A DNA stretch of 64,000 nucleotides from Nostoc sp. TH1S01 (GCA_018993265.1 JAGKSW010000018.1:206411-270410), one strand, 5' to 3'. Shown: positions 45,224-55,518, numbered from the stretch's first letter. Translations and numbers: made by a program. Notes: a model not told the origin generated them from the letters alone.

Positions 45224-45547
45224 ATGCAAACTCCCTCTTCTACTATTCCACATATAATTGCTGCGGGCTTTCATGCACTTTCCGATCCGCTAAGGATTAA
45301 TGTGCTGGAACTATTACGACAGCAAGAACTTTGTGTATGTGATTTATGTGATGCTTTGAGTGTCAGTCAATCAAAACTCTCATTTCACCTGAAAACTTTG
45401 AAAGATGCTGGTTTAGTTAATTCCCGCCAAGAAGGACGTTGGATTTATTACAGTTTAAATATTCCGCAGTTTAGTGTTTTAGAACAGTATTTAGCAGGTT
45501 ATCGTCAGCATAGTTTAATATCACCTGTACGTTCTTGTTGTGATTAG
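45224..45547 (+). CDS. arsR: ArsR-family metalloregulator
   Basis: From the ATG at 45224 this is a 107-residue winged-helix repressor. HALSDPLRINVLELLRQQELCVCDLCDALSVS includes the CVCDLC arsenite-binding motif of classical ArsR, followed by SKLSFHLKTLKDAGLV and the wing GRWIYYSLN. The tail ends in RSCCD, a possible third metal ligand. It would leave its operator on binding As(III) or Sb(III). No arsenic efflux or reductase gene is adjacent, so its targets are elsewhere. An upstream in-frame start (45143) adds low-complexity residues and is disfavoured. Confidence 0.85.
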   Translation: MQTPSSTIPHIIAAGFHALSDPLRINVLELLRQQELCVCDLCDALSVSQSKLSFHLKTLKDAGLVNSRQEGRWIYYSLNIPQFSVLEQYLAGYRQHSLISPVRSCCD

Positions 45548-45577
45548 ATCAGCACTTATTATTTTTGTATAGAAGCC

Positions 45578-45610
45578 AGATCCCCGACTTCTTCAATAAG
45601 TCGGGGATCT
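45578..45610. repeat. Dispersed AGATCCCCGACTT hairpin
   Basis: AGATCCCCGACTT pairs with AAGTCGGGGATCT across a 7-nt loop, 30 bases after the arsR stop and before the convergent TPR gene. The same stem forms the centre of the MITE at 15669-15775. It may serve as a transcription terminator here, though no T tract follows. Confidence 0.6.
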
Positions 45611-45659
45611 GAATACTACGAATTAGTACAAATTAGAAGACTGAAACTGAATATTAGAA

Positions 45660-47429
45660 CTAACGCACTTTAGTATCTGGTACAGGTGGTGATTTAGGTT
45701 TTTGTTGTGCTTGTTGTGCTTGCAATTTTTGTTGGGCGATGGGTTGATTAGCTAATGCTAAGGCATTTTTGGGATCAAGTTGTAAGGTAGCAGTAAAAGT
45801 ATTGACAGCATCTTTTAATTTACCCAATCTTAATAATGCAACGCCTTTACCTGCTAAGATATTTGCATCCATAGGAGCTAGAGTACTAGCTTGATTATAA
45901 GCATTAATCGCCTCATCATATCGAGCTAAATTAAATAGAACTATGCCTCGGTTGTACCATCCTTGCGGTAAATTAGGGTTGATACCGATCGCTCTATCCG
46001 CAGATACTAAGGCTTCTTGATTTCTCGATAAATGCCATAAAACTACACTGCGGTTAGCCCAAATATTGGCTATGAGTGATTGCTCTGTGAATTTGTCTAC
46101 ATTTTCTAATGCTTTATTATAGGCTGCTAGGGATGCGGAATAGCGGTCTAAGGTTTTGAGAATTCTGCCTTTATTAAACCATGCTTGGGCATATTTCGGA
46201 TTAATTTCGGTGGTGCGATCGCTACTAGCAATTGCATCAGAATATCTGCCTAAATACCATTGGGTTGCTGCACGATTATTCCATGCTTCAGCATAGTTGG
46301 GGTTGAGGGCGATCGCTCTTTCTATTGAGGCTAATCCTTCTTCGTAATTTCCTAATCCAGCTAAGGCGATTCCTCGTTCTTGCCAAGCTAAGGCGGGACT
46401 AACATCACCCCAGCGGCTATCACCTTGGAGTGCTTGTTCGGCGGCTGCTTGTGCTTCTTTAAATTTACCTAATTTGTTGAAACTGGCACTTTGACTGGCT
46501 AAAGCCAAAGCATAATTAGGACTTAGTTTGACAGCAAATTCGTAGGAAACTGCCGCTTGTTCTGGTTTACCAATGGCTGCTAATGATCTACCATGTTCTA
46601 ACCAAATATCTGCATCTTTGGGATTCATAGCCACGGCTTGATCAAAGGAGGCGATCGCTTCTTCTAATTGACCGTTTTTTTTCTGTACCAAGCCTTTAGT
46701 ATACCAAGCAATTGCAGGTGTCGTTTCACCCCAGTTTTTGTTAACTTTAATGGCTGCATCACAAGCGGCGATCGCTTCACTAAATCTGCTTAAATTTGAT
46801 AATGCTTGACAGTTACCGACTAAGGCTAAAGAATTTTCGGTATTAATTTCTAAGGCGCGGTTATAGGAGGTAATTGCTGCGTCTAATTGACCTAATTTAC
46901 TTTCTCCTAAAGCACGGTTATACCATGCTACGACTGCCGTAGTATTGCCCCAGTTACCATCAGAACGCAAGGCTAAATCACAAGCAGCGATCGCTTCAGC
47001 AGTTTTGTTTAAATTTAATAATGCTTCACATCTTTGAGCTAAAGCTAAAGAATATTTTGGTTGCAGGCGCAAGGTGCGATCTGCTGACACGAACGCTTCA
47101 CTATATTTGGCTTGCTTGAGTAAAATTTCTGTGCGGGTAATCCAAATTTCTGCTTCTTCGGGTTTTATAGCAATCCCTTGATTACAAGCAGCGATCGCTT
47201 CATCATATTTCTTTTCTTCTCCCAGCAGCTTACAAAAATTTGCCCAATAGTCAAAGTCTTTAATTTCTAATTTTTCTTGAGCAAACAAAGTTGTTGGCAC
47301 TAACGAACTGGCTAATATAAAAACTGCCGTTAGTCCACCGACAATACTAGTTGATTGGGCTGCTTTACCAAACCAGTTATTAATAGGTTGTCTTTGTCTT
47401 ACCGTGGTAGTAGCATGAAAATATCGCAT
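45660..47429 (-). CDS. Exported TPR-repeat protein
   Basis: The 589-residue protein has an N-terminal export segment (about residues 30-51, VGGLTAVFILASSLVPTTLFAQ). About 14 tetratricopeptide repeats follow (for example AITSYNRALEINTENSLALVG; SDAIASSDRTTEINPKYAQAW), and a Gln-rich tail. TPR arrays form superhelical scaffolds; CHAT domains are classically associated with TPRs. The gene is divergent from the GT2-TPS-CHAT gene, 253 bp away, so a shared regulatory region and a functional link are plausible but unproven. Confidence 0.85.
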   Translation of the reverse strand: MRYFHATTTVRQRQPINNWFGKAAQSTSIVGGLTAVFILASSLVPTTLFAQEKLEIKDFDYWANFCKLLGEEKKYDEAIAACNQGIAIKPEEAEIWITRTEILLKQAKYSEAFVSADRTLRLQPKYSLALAQRCEALLNLNKTAEAIAACDLALRSDGNWGNTTAVVAWYNRALGESKLGQLDAAITSYNRALEINTENSLALVGNCQALSNLSRFSEAIAACDAAIKVNKNWGETTPAIAWYTKGLVQKKNGQLEEAIASFDQAVAMNPKDADIWLEHGRSLAAIGKPEQAAVSYEFAVKLSPNYALALASQSASFNKLGKFKEAQAAAEQALQGDSRWGDVSPALAWQERGIALAGLGNYEEGLASIERAIALNPNYAEAWNNRAATQWYLGRYSDAIASSDRTTEINPKYAQAWFNKGRILKTLDRYSASLAAYNKALENVDKFTEQSLIANIWANRSVVLWHLSRNQEALVSADRAIGINPNLPQGWYNRGIVLFNLARYDEAINAYNQASTLAPMDANILAGKGVALLRLGKLKDAVNTFTATLQLDPKNALALANQPIAQQKLQAQQAQQKPKSPPVPDTKVR

Positions 47430-47682
47430 ATTTTTTAAAGTTTGTCAATAATATTTAACGTTGCCGACAATAATTAATTGCATTCCGCATCAACTTTAGC
47501 AAACACATCTAGAACAAATTAATTTTGCAAACATTCGCAAAAATTAACATCCCCAATTTGTAGAAAATTCAATTTTTTTTAATTGTCGGCAACTTAATAA
47601 GCTAATCTATATTCTATTGATCCAAAAGATAACTAAAAAAAAATTAAACTCTCAATAAATAAATTAAAAAAATCTAATTTTT

Positions 47683-50600
47683 ATGCAGCCCGTAATTTCT
47701 ATAATCATCACAGTTTACAACCGTGCAAATTATCTCAAATTAGCTATAGAAAGTGTTTTATCGCAAACTAGGCAAGACTTTGAACTGCTGATTTGGGATG
47801 ATGCTTCCACAGATAATTCCCTAAGTATTGCCCGTGAATATGAACAGCGCGATCGCCGTGTGCGGGTAATAGCCAGCAAGTATAATATGGGAGTAGCCAA
47901 AGCTTTAAAAGGTGCGATCGCTCAAACTCGTGGTAAATATATCGGTTGGCTAGATAGCGATGATTTACTCGCCCCCACCGCCCTGGCAGAAACAGCCGCA
48001 GTATTAGATGCTAAACCTAATATCGGCTGGGTTTACACCGACTATTTAGATATTGACGAAAACAATACAATTCTCAGTTATGGCTATCGTTGTCTGGTAC
48101 CTTATAGCCGTGAAGAACTGTTAAATCGGTTCATGACATTTCATTTTCGGCTAATTCGCCGCGAAGTGTTGGAATTAGCCGGAGGAATTGACGAAGCACT
48201 GCCAACAGTAGAAGATTATGATTTGTGTCTGCGACTTTCAGAAATTGCGGAAGTAGAGCATATCTATCAGCCCTTATACTACTACCGCACCCATCCCGAA
48301 ACCATATCACGGCAGCGCAGACAAGAGCAAATCAAGAATGCTCAACTAGCAATTATCAAGGCACGAAAACGCCGACAGCAAATCAAACCTTGCTTACAAA
48401 AGAAAGCCCTCATTCCTGGTAGCAAGATAAACTTCCCCGCTATTGCCAAAGCTAAAAAGCAAAATTATTCAAAATCTCCTAATCTCTTACAGCAAATCCA
48501 AACATTAGCATTCAGCAACATCGCATTGCTATTATGCCTGATACCTACAACAGCCTTCGCCCAAAACATCACCCCCGCCAACGACGGCACAGGAACAATT
48601 GTTAACACCCAAGGCAATAACATCAATATTAGTGGTGGTAGCCTCAGCAGCAACAAAACCAACCTCTTTCAGAGTTTCAGCAAATTTGGACTCGATGCCA
48701 ACCAAACAGCCAACTTTTTATCGCAGCCATCCATTCAAAACATTTTAGGCAGAGTCACAGGTGGCGAAGCATCCTTAATTAACGGCGTACTTCGCGTGAC
48801 TGGGGGCAATTCCAACTTATATTTAATCAACCCCGCAGGCATTATCTTTGGACAAAATGCCAGTTTAAATGTGCCAGCATCCTTTACAGCTACCACAGCT
48901 ACTCGTCTTGGTTTTGGCAATAATAACTGGTTAAATGCTATTGGTACAAACAACTACAGCCAACTTATTGGTACACCCAATAGTTTCGCCTTTGATAGTA
49001 GCGTTGCTAGTGCGATTTTCAATCAAGCAAATTTAGCTGTACCAACTGGCAATAATCTCAGTTTATTTGGCGGCACAGTGGTGAGTACAGGCAGTTTATC
49101 TGCGCCAGGGGGAAACGTCACAATTGCGGCTGTACCTGGAAGTAGTTTACTCAAAGTCAGTTTGGCGGGAAATCCTTTGAGTTTGGAAATTCAACCGTTA
49201 AATTCCGCGAATAATAATTTGCCGTCAAATGATTTAGCGGCGTTGTTGACTGGTGGTGGTGGTGGAAATGCCACTAATTTAGTTGTCGATAATGGTGAAG
49301 TGAAGTTAACTGGTTCTGGTTTGACTGTTAGCAATGGTGATGTTGTTGTAAATCAAGCATCTGGGAAAAATGTCACCCTGGCTGCTAACCACAATTTGAC
49401 ACTACCAGAAAGTCAACTTACCGCTACGAATAACTTAAGTTTACTGGCGAAAGATACAGTCAGAGTTCGTGATAATGTTACTCAAAATTTCTCGGCTATT
49501 GCTGGTAATAAGCTTACTATTCAAGGCGATCAAGGTATTGATATTTTTGCGATTAATCACTTACAACAAACAACTTTTATCAGTGGTGGTAATCTCACTT
49601 TAGTCAGTGATGGCAATATTTCTTTAGACGCACACTTTGCTAGTGGCGGTAAATTTTCAATTCTCAATTCTCAAGGCAAAGGTGGTAATTTTAGTAGTTT
49701 AGTTGACCCAATTATTAGTTCTACTCAAGATGTCTCCTTTGGTGATTATGAAGGCCCATCTTTAAAAGTAGAATCTCTGGGTAGTATCACCACTGGCGAC
49801 ATTACAATTAATAACATAGATAGCGTACTTGCTAATTTTTGTAGCGAAAATATTTGTACAGCAGACCAGCAAACATTAGCAAATGGAGCATCTTTAATCT
49901 TAAGAGCAGGTGTGACTAGCTTACAAGAAATAGGGATTCCCAGTAGCTCTTTACCAATAACTTTCACCCAAACAGGAGTAACATCTTCACCTGCTAATGT
50001 TGTGACAGGTGATATCGCTATAGATGGATATGGAAGTCCAGTACCAGTAGCAAGTGGCCCGGTAATTATCAGTGCTACAGGTAATATCCAAACTCAAGAC
50101 ATTGAGATTTCTGATGGTTTTAACAATATATCTGGTGCAGTTAATTTAACCGCAGGCGGTAGTATTACCACAGGTGATATTGACACTTCTGCTGATGGAG
50201 GTAATGCAATAGCTGGTGCAGTTACACTCAGTGCAGGAACTAGTGGGACATTTGACAGAAATATTACTTTTAGTAGTATCAATACTCAAGGTTTTGGTGG
50301 TGGAGAAGGAGGTAGCGGTCAAGGCGGGGATGTCAATGTTTTGGCTTATGGGTTAGTTCGAGGTATAGACGTGATTGCGGTAGAAGGTGTTGGTACAGAT
50401 ACAATTAACACCACTGGTTCCACTCAATCCGGCTCCATCACAATTCAACATGATGGTGGGCCGAATAATGTGCCATTTATTGTTGGTGATTCGACTAGCA
50501 TTAATGGTACAGCCGGAAATATTGTGAGAAATGATACGCCAACAACTGTGACTTCATTTCCAGTATTACCCAATGGTGGCACAGTTACAGATACTGGTAA

Positions 50601-52254
50601 CGGCGCTAATTTTACTTCCATCAACACACCACCCACAATTACTACAAATTCACTTTTTGCTTCTGCGCCAAATCAATCTGTAACCTTCACCTTTGGTTCT
50701 TTAAATCCGATTACCAGTGATGTCAATAATGACAACATCACTGTAATTTTTGATGCAATTTCATCTGGGACGCTGACATTTCAAGATGGTACACCAGTTA
50801 CATCTGGTAGTGTATTAACTTCTAGTACGGTTTTAGTGTATACGCCACCGTCAGGAGCTAGTGGTCAAATTCCGGCTTTTACCGTTAGATCAAGTGATGT
50901 TGTTTCTCAGTCAGCACCTCAACAAGTAAATATTACTGTTACGCCACCACAATGTACTATTCTGTGTGTAACACTTCCAGAACCTACAGAACCTCCAAAA
51001 ACTCCACCAACTAATCCCGATTTTCTTCCAGATGAAAAGTTTACGGATAAGGTTGGGAGTTACTTGGGAGAAGGTAAACCACCAATTAAAAGTATCGCTG
51101 AGGCGCAAGCAATTCTCACTAACATTGAATCTGCTACAGGTGCTAAACCTGCCTTATTTTATGTTTCTTTTGTACCTCCAACAATCAAACCCACTGCTCA
51201 ATTACCTATTCTTGCTCAAGATAACGACGTTCTAGAATTGGTGGTGGTGACGGCTAAAGGTGAACCAATTCGGCAAGTATTACCAAATGTAACGCGATCG
51301 CAGGTTCTCGCCGCCAGTCGTCAATTAACCAGTGCAGTCACAGATCCCGCACTGCGTCGCACTTATATCAAGCCTGCTCAACAGCTATACAATTGGCTGA
51401 TTGCACCTATTGAATCTAACCTCAAAACCAGAGAAATTAATAATTTAGTTTTTCTCATGGATACGGGGTTACGCGCTTTGCCCATAGCAGCACTCTATGA
51501 TGGTCAACAATATCTAGTTGAACGTTATAGTGTTGGTTTAATGCCCAGCCTCAGCTTGACTAATACCAAATATGTTGACATTAAAAAAGCTCAAGTTTTA
51601 GGTATGGGCGCATCGCAATTCACCAACCTAGACCCACTACCCGCAGTCCCCACAGAATTAGCGACTATCACTCAGAAAGTTTGGCAAGGTAAAGCCTTTT
51701 TAAACGAAGCCTTCACGTTAAAAAATCTCAAAGCTCAACGACAACAAACACCCTACGGAATTGTCCACCTCGCCACCCACGGCGAATTTAGAAAAGGTGC
51801 GCCTGGTAACTCTTATATTCAATTGTGGGATAGTCAACTGAGAATGGATCAAATGCGTCAACTTGGTTGGAATAACCCCTCTGTAGAATTAGTAGTACTC
51901 AGTGCTTGTCGTACAGCTTTGGGTGATGAAGATGCAGAATTAGGTTTTGCTGGCTTTGCAGTGCAAGCTGGTGCTAAATCTGCATTGGCGAGTTTGTGGT
52001 ATGTCTCCGATGAAGGCACATTTGGCCTAATGACTGAATTCTACGAAAAGTTAAAACAAGCCCCGATTAAAGCCGAAGCCCTCCGACAAGCACAAATAGC
52101 AATGCTCAAAGGAGAAGTACGCCTAGAAAACGGTAAACTGAAAACTTCTCATGGTGATTTACCGCTACCACCAGTCTTACTAGAACTCGGCGACAAAAAC
52201 CTGACTCACCCCTATTTCTGGTCAGCTTTTACGATGATTGGTAATCCTTGGTAG
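47683..52254 (+). CDS. Fusion: family 2 glycosyltransferase + TPS/haemagglutinin domain + CHAT protease domain
   Basis: 1523 residues in one uninterrupted frame. Residues 1-210 are a complete GT-A glycosyltransferase: SIIITVYNRANYLKLAIESV, D39-D40, metal-binding DSDD (91-94), catalytic EDYD (177-180). A basic linker follows, then a hydrophobic signal-like segment (276-293, cleavage likely after AFA) that is now internal. From about 295 comes a filamentous-haemagglutinin N-terminal (two-partner secretion) domain with NLYLINPAGIIFGQNASLNV, then beta-helix repeats and a cadherin-like module (about 985-1085). The C-terminal CHAT caspase-like domain has His1366 (HLATHGEF) and Cys1409 (LSACRTALG). 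There is no in-frame ATG/GTG/TTG between the parts except a TTG inside the signal core. The paralogue at 59494 lacks the GT. How a signal 275 residues in could be used is unclear. Confidence 0.88.
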   Translation: MQPVISIIITVYNRANYLKLAIESVLSQTRQDFELLIWDDASTDNSLSIAREYEQRDRRVRVIASKYNMGVAKALKGAIAQTRGKYIGWLDSDDLLAPTALAETAAVLDAKPNIGWVYTDYLDIDENNTILSYGYRCLVPYSREELLNRFMTFHFRLIRREVLELAGGIDEALPTVEDYDLCLRLSEIAEVEHIYQPLYYYRTHPETISRQRRQEQIKNAQLAIIKARKRRQQIKPCLQKKALIPGSKINFPAIAKAKKQNYSKSPNLLQQIQTLAFSNIALLLCLIPTTAFAQNITPANDGTGTIVNTQGNNINISGGSLSSNKTNLFQSFSKFGLDANQTANFLSQPSIQNILGRVTGGEASLINGVLRVTGGNSNLYLINPAGIIFGQNASLNVPASFTATTATRLGFGNNNWLNAIGTNNYSQLIGTPNSFAFDSSVASAIFNQANLAVPTGNNLSLFGGTVVSTGSLSAPGGNVTIAAVPGSSLLKVSLAGNPLSLEIQPLNSANNNLPSNDLAALLTGGGGGNATNLVVDNGEVKLTGSGLTVSNGDVVVNQASGKNVTLAANHNLTLPESQLTATNNLSLLAKDTVRVRDNVTQNFSAIAGNKLTIQGDQGIDIFAINHLQQTTFISGGNLTLVSDGNISLDAHFASGGKFSILNSQGKGGNFSSLVDPIISSTQDVSFGDYEGPSLKVESLGSITTGDITINNIDSVLANFCSENICTADQQTLANGASLILRAGVTSLQEIGIPSSSLPITFTQTGVTSSPANVVTGDIAIDGYGSPVPVASGPVIISATGNIQTQDIEISDGFNNISGAVNLTAGGSITTGDIDTSADGGNAIAGAVTLSAGTSGTFDRNITFSSINTQGFGGGEGGSGQGGDVNVLAYGLVRGIDVIAVEGVGTDTINTTGSTQSGSITIQHDGGPNNVPFIVGDSTSINGTAGNIVRNDTPTTVTSFPVLPNGGTVTDTGNGANFTSINTPPTITTNSLFASAPNQSVTFTFGSLNPITSDVNNDNITVIFDAISSGTLTFQDGTPVTSGSVLTSSTVLVYTPPSGASGQIPAFTVRSSDVVSQSAPQQVNITVTPPQCTILCVTLPEPTEPPKTPPTNPDFLPDEKFTDKVGSYLGEGKPPIKSIAEAQAILTNIESATGAKPALFYVSFVPPTIKPTAQLPILAQDNDVLELVVVTAKGEPIRQVLPNVTRSQVLAASRQLTSAVTDPALRRTYIKPAQQLYNWLIAPIESNLKTREINNLVFLMDTGLRALPIAALYDGQQYLVERYSVGLMPSLSLTNTKYVDIKKAQVLGMGASQFTNLDPLPAVPTELATITQKVWQGKAFLNEAFTLKNLKAQRQQTPYGIVHLATHGEFRKGAPGNSYIQLWDSQLRMDQMRQLGWNNPSVELVVLSACRTALGDEDAELGFAGFAVQAGAKSALASLWYVSDEGTFGLMTEFYEKLKQAPIKAEALRQAQIAMLKGEVRLENGKLKTSHGDLPLPPVLLELGDKNLTHPYFWSAFTMIGNPW

Positions 52255-52825
52255 ACAGCCGAACTTTTGATATTAGTCTAAATTTATGATCAGGGTGCAT
52301 AGCTGTGTGTCGCCCTGCGGAGTTACTCTTTTCTATTCCCGACTCCCTGTCTGCACAGATAATTTCAAAAATCAAACCGGATGACTATATAAAAATTTGT
52401 AACAACTTCCGAAATAAATATATTCTTAATTGTGTTTAATTAGGTCAGTAGGCTGTATTACCTGATTCGTATGCGCCTAATTTTGGTTGATTAATTAACT
52501 AAACCAACATTATTCGCTGAAACCAAACTCTGAAGATGAAGACAACTGCGGGTGCTGCAAGAGTAACACAGTGATTGTTAATAAATCGCTTCACTCTCGC
52601 AACAACCTCAGCAATCTTATGCAAAAAGCTGATAATTCAGCTTTTTTCCTGAATAAATCAATAGTTTCATTTCTCAATATTTAATGAGGATGAAACAATT
52701 TTTTCATGACATCTATTTTCTGGTTTGGGTCTTTATCAAAGTAAAACAAAGCTATCAAACTAAATCAAATTTAGTATTACAGTCTGCCGAAATCTAGATA
52801 ATTTTAACAACAGACTCAGAAACAA
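52255..52825. other. 570-bp spacer, nothing recognised
   Basis: AT-rich; no gene or known repeat seen. It presumably holds the promoter of the cytochrome gene. GATAATTCAGCTTTTTTCCT near 52629 looks like a weak stop signal. Confidence 0.4.
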
Positions 52826-55162
52826 ATGAGCAATGGTGAAAATACTAACCATAGCATCTTGCCTGAGCCAGAATTATCCCAAGATATCATTCTGGCTCGC
52901 AAAAAAAAGGAAGGTAGTGCTAATTCTTCCTTAATCAAGATGTTATCCAGGTTATTGAATAGCATAAAACTTCTGCCAATATTGATGTTCACAATACTGA
53001 AGAGATTTGGCAGAATCACATCTCAGTTGTCTAAAAGCATCAAAAGAAGTGTGACGATCGCTGCACTTGTGGTGGTAGCAATTTTGGCTGGACACACATT
53101 GTCAGCCCAATTAGTATCAGCGCAAGTGGCTGTACTACCTCCACTCAGTGCCGTACCAGTTCCACAACCCGATAATATTGGGGATTTTATTCGGAACAAG
53201 ACAGCTGCGATCGCCCTAGGAAAAGCTTTGTTTTGGGATATGCAGCTTGGTAGTGACGGTATCCAATCCTGTGCTAGTTGTCACTTCCATGCTGGTGCAG
53301 ACAATAGGTCTAAAAACCAAATTAGTCCTGGAAATGATAATTTCACCATCGGTGGTGCGCCGAATTATCAGCTAACGGTAGCCGATTACCCATTCCATAA
53401 ACTAGCTGACCCAACTAACAATAATTCCACTGTTTTAGCTGATACGAACGACGTTGCAGGTTCTCAAGGAGTCTTCCGAACACAGTTTAATGATGTGATT
53501 CCCGGAAGCGATCGGGATAATGTTACTCCTCTGAAGGACACAGTATTTAACGTCCAAGGTACCAACGTTCGTCAAGTCACCGGTCGAAATTCCCCCAGCG
53601 TGATTAATGCGGTGTTTAACTTCCGCAACTTCTGGGATGGACGTGCTCAAGATATTTTTAACGGGGTCAATGGATTTGGCGCAAGAGATCCAGAAGCTCT
53701 GGTTTTGAAAGCATCTACTCCAAGACGCTTAGAAGATGTGCAAGTCCGGTTGAATAATTCTTCACTGGCTTCCCAAGCAGTGGGGCCACCACTTGCGGCA
53801 ATTGAAACATTTGCCGAAGTCCCTCCAATCGCACCCTTTGCACCATTAGTGGCTGATTTATCCGAAGCTGACAACACAGTGAAAATTACCGATGCTGCCA
53901 GTGGTCGGGTAATCAACACTATTAGCAATGATGCAGCCGAGTCAACACCTGAATCATCTAACAATGCGATCGCTGCAAGACGGAGGCCATCAACCCCCAC
54001 TACACCCTTAAGAAGATTTGGCAGAAAACTGGGTAAAAAGCTACTGGCAGTGCAACCACTGGCAAAGCAAGTTGTGGCTTATAATGACAGCGTTTTGGGA
54101 CTTCTCAGTAAATCAACCAGAAATGTACCGCAAAAGGGACTAAACATCACCTATGAAAAATTAATCGAACAAGCCTTTCAACCAGAATGGTGGCGATCAA
54201 ACATGGTGATTCGTGTTGATCCGCAAACTGGCGATCGTTCATTCTATCGCAAACCCAGAAAACGTCCGTTGAGTACCATAGAGTACACATTACCGGAGTA
54301 TAACTTCTCACTGTTCTTTGGTCTGGCAATTCAAGCGTATGAAGCTACCCTGATTTCTGATCACACACCTTTTGATCAGTTTCTGAGCGGACAAAACTCC
54401 GCCTTAACTCAACAACAACAAAGAGGATGGCAAATTTTCCAAAACCAAGGTATTTGTATTGTTTGCCACACTGGAACAGAATTGACCGCAGCTTCTGTGA
54501 GCAGAGTCAAGAGCGTCGGACGAATTGGACGTGTACCGGTACCTCCCTTCCCACCTGAAGACACAGGCTTTTTCAACATTGGCGTTAGACCTAGAGAAGA
54601 AGACCCCGGTCTAGGAGCGAAGGACACTTTTGGCAATTCCCTCTCGGAAGCAACACTCGCTCAACAAGGTAAATTCCAGCAGATTTTCGGGGAAGCACCT
54701 CCCACCCTCGATCCACCATTGACTTCTAATGAAGAAGTGGTGTCAACTGGAGCTTTCAAAGCTCCTGGTCTGCGAAATGTAGAACTCACTGCTCCCTACT
54801 TCCACAATGGTGGGCAGTTAACCCTACGACAAGTAGTAGAGTTTTACAATCGGGGTGGAGATTTTAACTCATCTACCAATTTAATTCCACCACTGAACTT
54901 AACAGAAACACAAATAGACGATTTGGTAGCCTTTTTGCAAGGGCTAACTGATGAAAGAGTCCGTTATCAAAAAGCACCGTTTGACCATCCACAATTGTTT
55001 ATTCCCAACGGTCATCCAGGAAATCAAAACTCTGTTGAAGTCAATTACAGTGTGCAAACTGAAGATGGTACTCAACAAGCTGCTGATTCTTTACTGGAAA
55101 TCCCCGCAGTTGGTCGTAATGGTGGTCAACCATTGCCAAACTTCCTAGGAGTTAATCAATAA
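52826..55162 (+). CDS. Di-haem cytochrome c peroxidase / MauG-like protein
   Basis: 778 residues, much longer than a standard bacterial cytochrome c peroxidase (about 330). The N-terminal cytoplasmic stretch is followed by a membrane anchor near residues 73-92 (VTIAALVVVAILAGHTLSAQ). Haem-binding motifs are CASCH (149-153) and CIVCH (544-548), separated by about 390 residues including a basic Pro/Thr-rich insert (around 385-420). Conserved family phrases flank them: GRNSPSVINAVFNFRNFWDGRA and APGLRNVELTAPYFHNGGQLTL. It is probably a periplasmic di-haem enzyme, acting as a peroxidase or, like MauG, oxidising a partner protein or metabolite. It is followed by a terminator at 55311-55342 and faces an FAD oxidase gene. 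Confidence 0.88.
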   Translation: MSNGENTNHSILPEPELSQDIILARKKKEGSANSSLIKMLSRLLNSIKLLPILMFTILKRFGRITSQLSKSIKRSVTIAALVVVAILAGHTLSAQLVSAQVAVLPPLSAVPVPQPDNIGDFIRNKTAAIALGKALFWDMQLGSDGIQSCASCHFHAGADNRSKNQISPGNDNFTIGGAPNYQLTVADYPFHKLADPTNNNSTVLADTNDVAGSQGVFRTQFNDVIPGSDRDNVTPLKDTVFNVQGTNVRQVTGRNSPSVINAVFNFRNFWDGRAQDIFNGVNGFGARDPEALVLKASTPRRLEDVQVRLNNSSLASQAVGPPLAAIETFAEVPPIAPFAPLVADLSEADNTVKITDAASGRVINTISNDAAESTPESSNNAIAARRRPSTPTTPLRRFGRKLGKKLLAVQPLAKQVVAYNDSVLGLLSKSTRNVPQKGLNITYEKLIEQAFQPEWWRSNMVIRVDPQTGDRSFYRKPRKRPLSTIEYTLPEYNFSLFFGLAIQAYEATLISDHTPFDQFLSGQNSALTQQQQRGWQIFQNQGICIVCHTGTELTAASVSRVKSVGRIGRVPVPPFPPEDTGFFNIGVRPREEDPGLGAKDTFGNSLSEATLAQQGKFQQIFGEAPPTLDPPLTSNEEVVSTGAFKAPGLRNVELTAPYFHNGGQLTLRQVVEFYNRGGDFNSSTNLIPPLNLTETQIDDLVAFLQGLTDERVRYQKAPFDHPQLFIPNGHPGNQNSVEVNYSVQTEDGTQQAADSLLEIPAVGRNGGQPLPNFLGVNQ

Positions 55163-55163
55163 A

Positions 55164-55260
55164 CTAGTACGGCTACGCGGAAGTCAAAAGTCAAAAAGCT
55201 CATATCACAAGCTTTTCACTCACTAGAAATGGGATCTTTATTTCCGCCGCGTTGTACTAG
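55164..55260. mobile_element. 97-bp MITE-like element, CTAGTAC family, copy 2
   Basis: An inverted copy of the element at 6321-6417: CTAGTAC at 55164, GAAGTCAAAAGTCAAAAAGC, CTCATATCACAAGCTTTT, and the GCGTTGTACTAG end. It begins one base after the stop codon of the cytochrome gene. Confidence 0.65.
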
Positions 55261-55310
55261 TCTAGTATCGGTTACTTGAGCAACTGATTTATTAACTGCA
55301 TAACATCACA

Positions 55311-55342
55311 AAAAAAGCCTGGTTTGCCAGGCTTTTCTTTTT
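55311..55342 (+). terminator. Intrinsic terminator after the cytochrome gene
   Basis: AAAAAAGCCTGG, loop TTTG, CCAGGCTTTTCTTTTT: a 10-bp stem (AAAAGCCTGG / CCAGGCTTTT) with a T-rich run, 150 bases after the stop at 55162. The best canonical rho-independent terminator in the window. Confidence 0.8.
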
Positions 55343-55343
55343 A

Positions 55344-55503
55344 GGACTTACGCAAAAAACTCTCAAACTCTTATTTCTCCGTGAACTCCCGAAGTTTGCT
55401 CAACGCGGGGAACCCGCGCACGCAACTTCTCTCTGCGTCTGGAGTGGTACCCTCCGGGAAGCCGCTTGCGCGTCTACGATTTTCCGTAGACTGTGCGTAA
55501 GTC
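55344..55503. mobile_element. 160-bp MITE-like element, ACTTACGCA family
   Basis: Termini GGACTTACGCA (55344) and TGCGTAAGTC (ending 55503). Opposite orientation to the element at 27418-27588, with shared CTCTCAAACTCTTATTTCTC end and CCGCTTGCGCGTCTAC block. The middle carries GCTCAACGCGGGGAACCCGC, also found near 18120-18170. Confidence 0.65.
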
Positions 55504-55518
55504 GTACTTTTATTAAGG

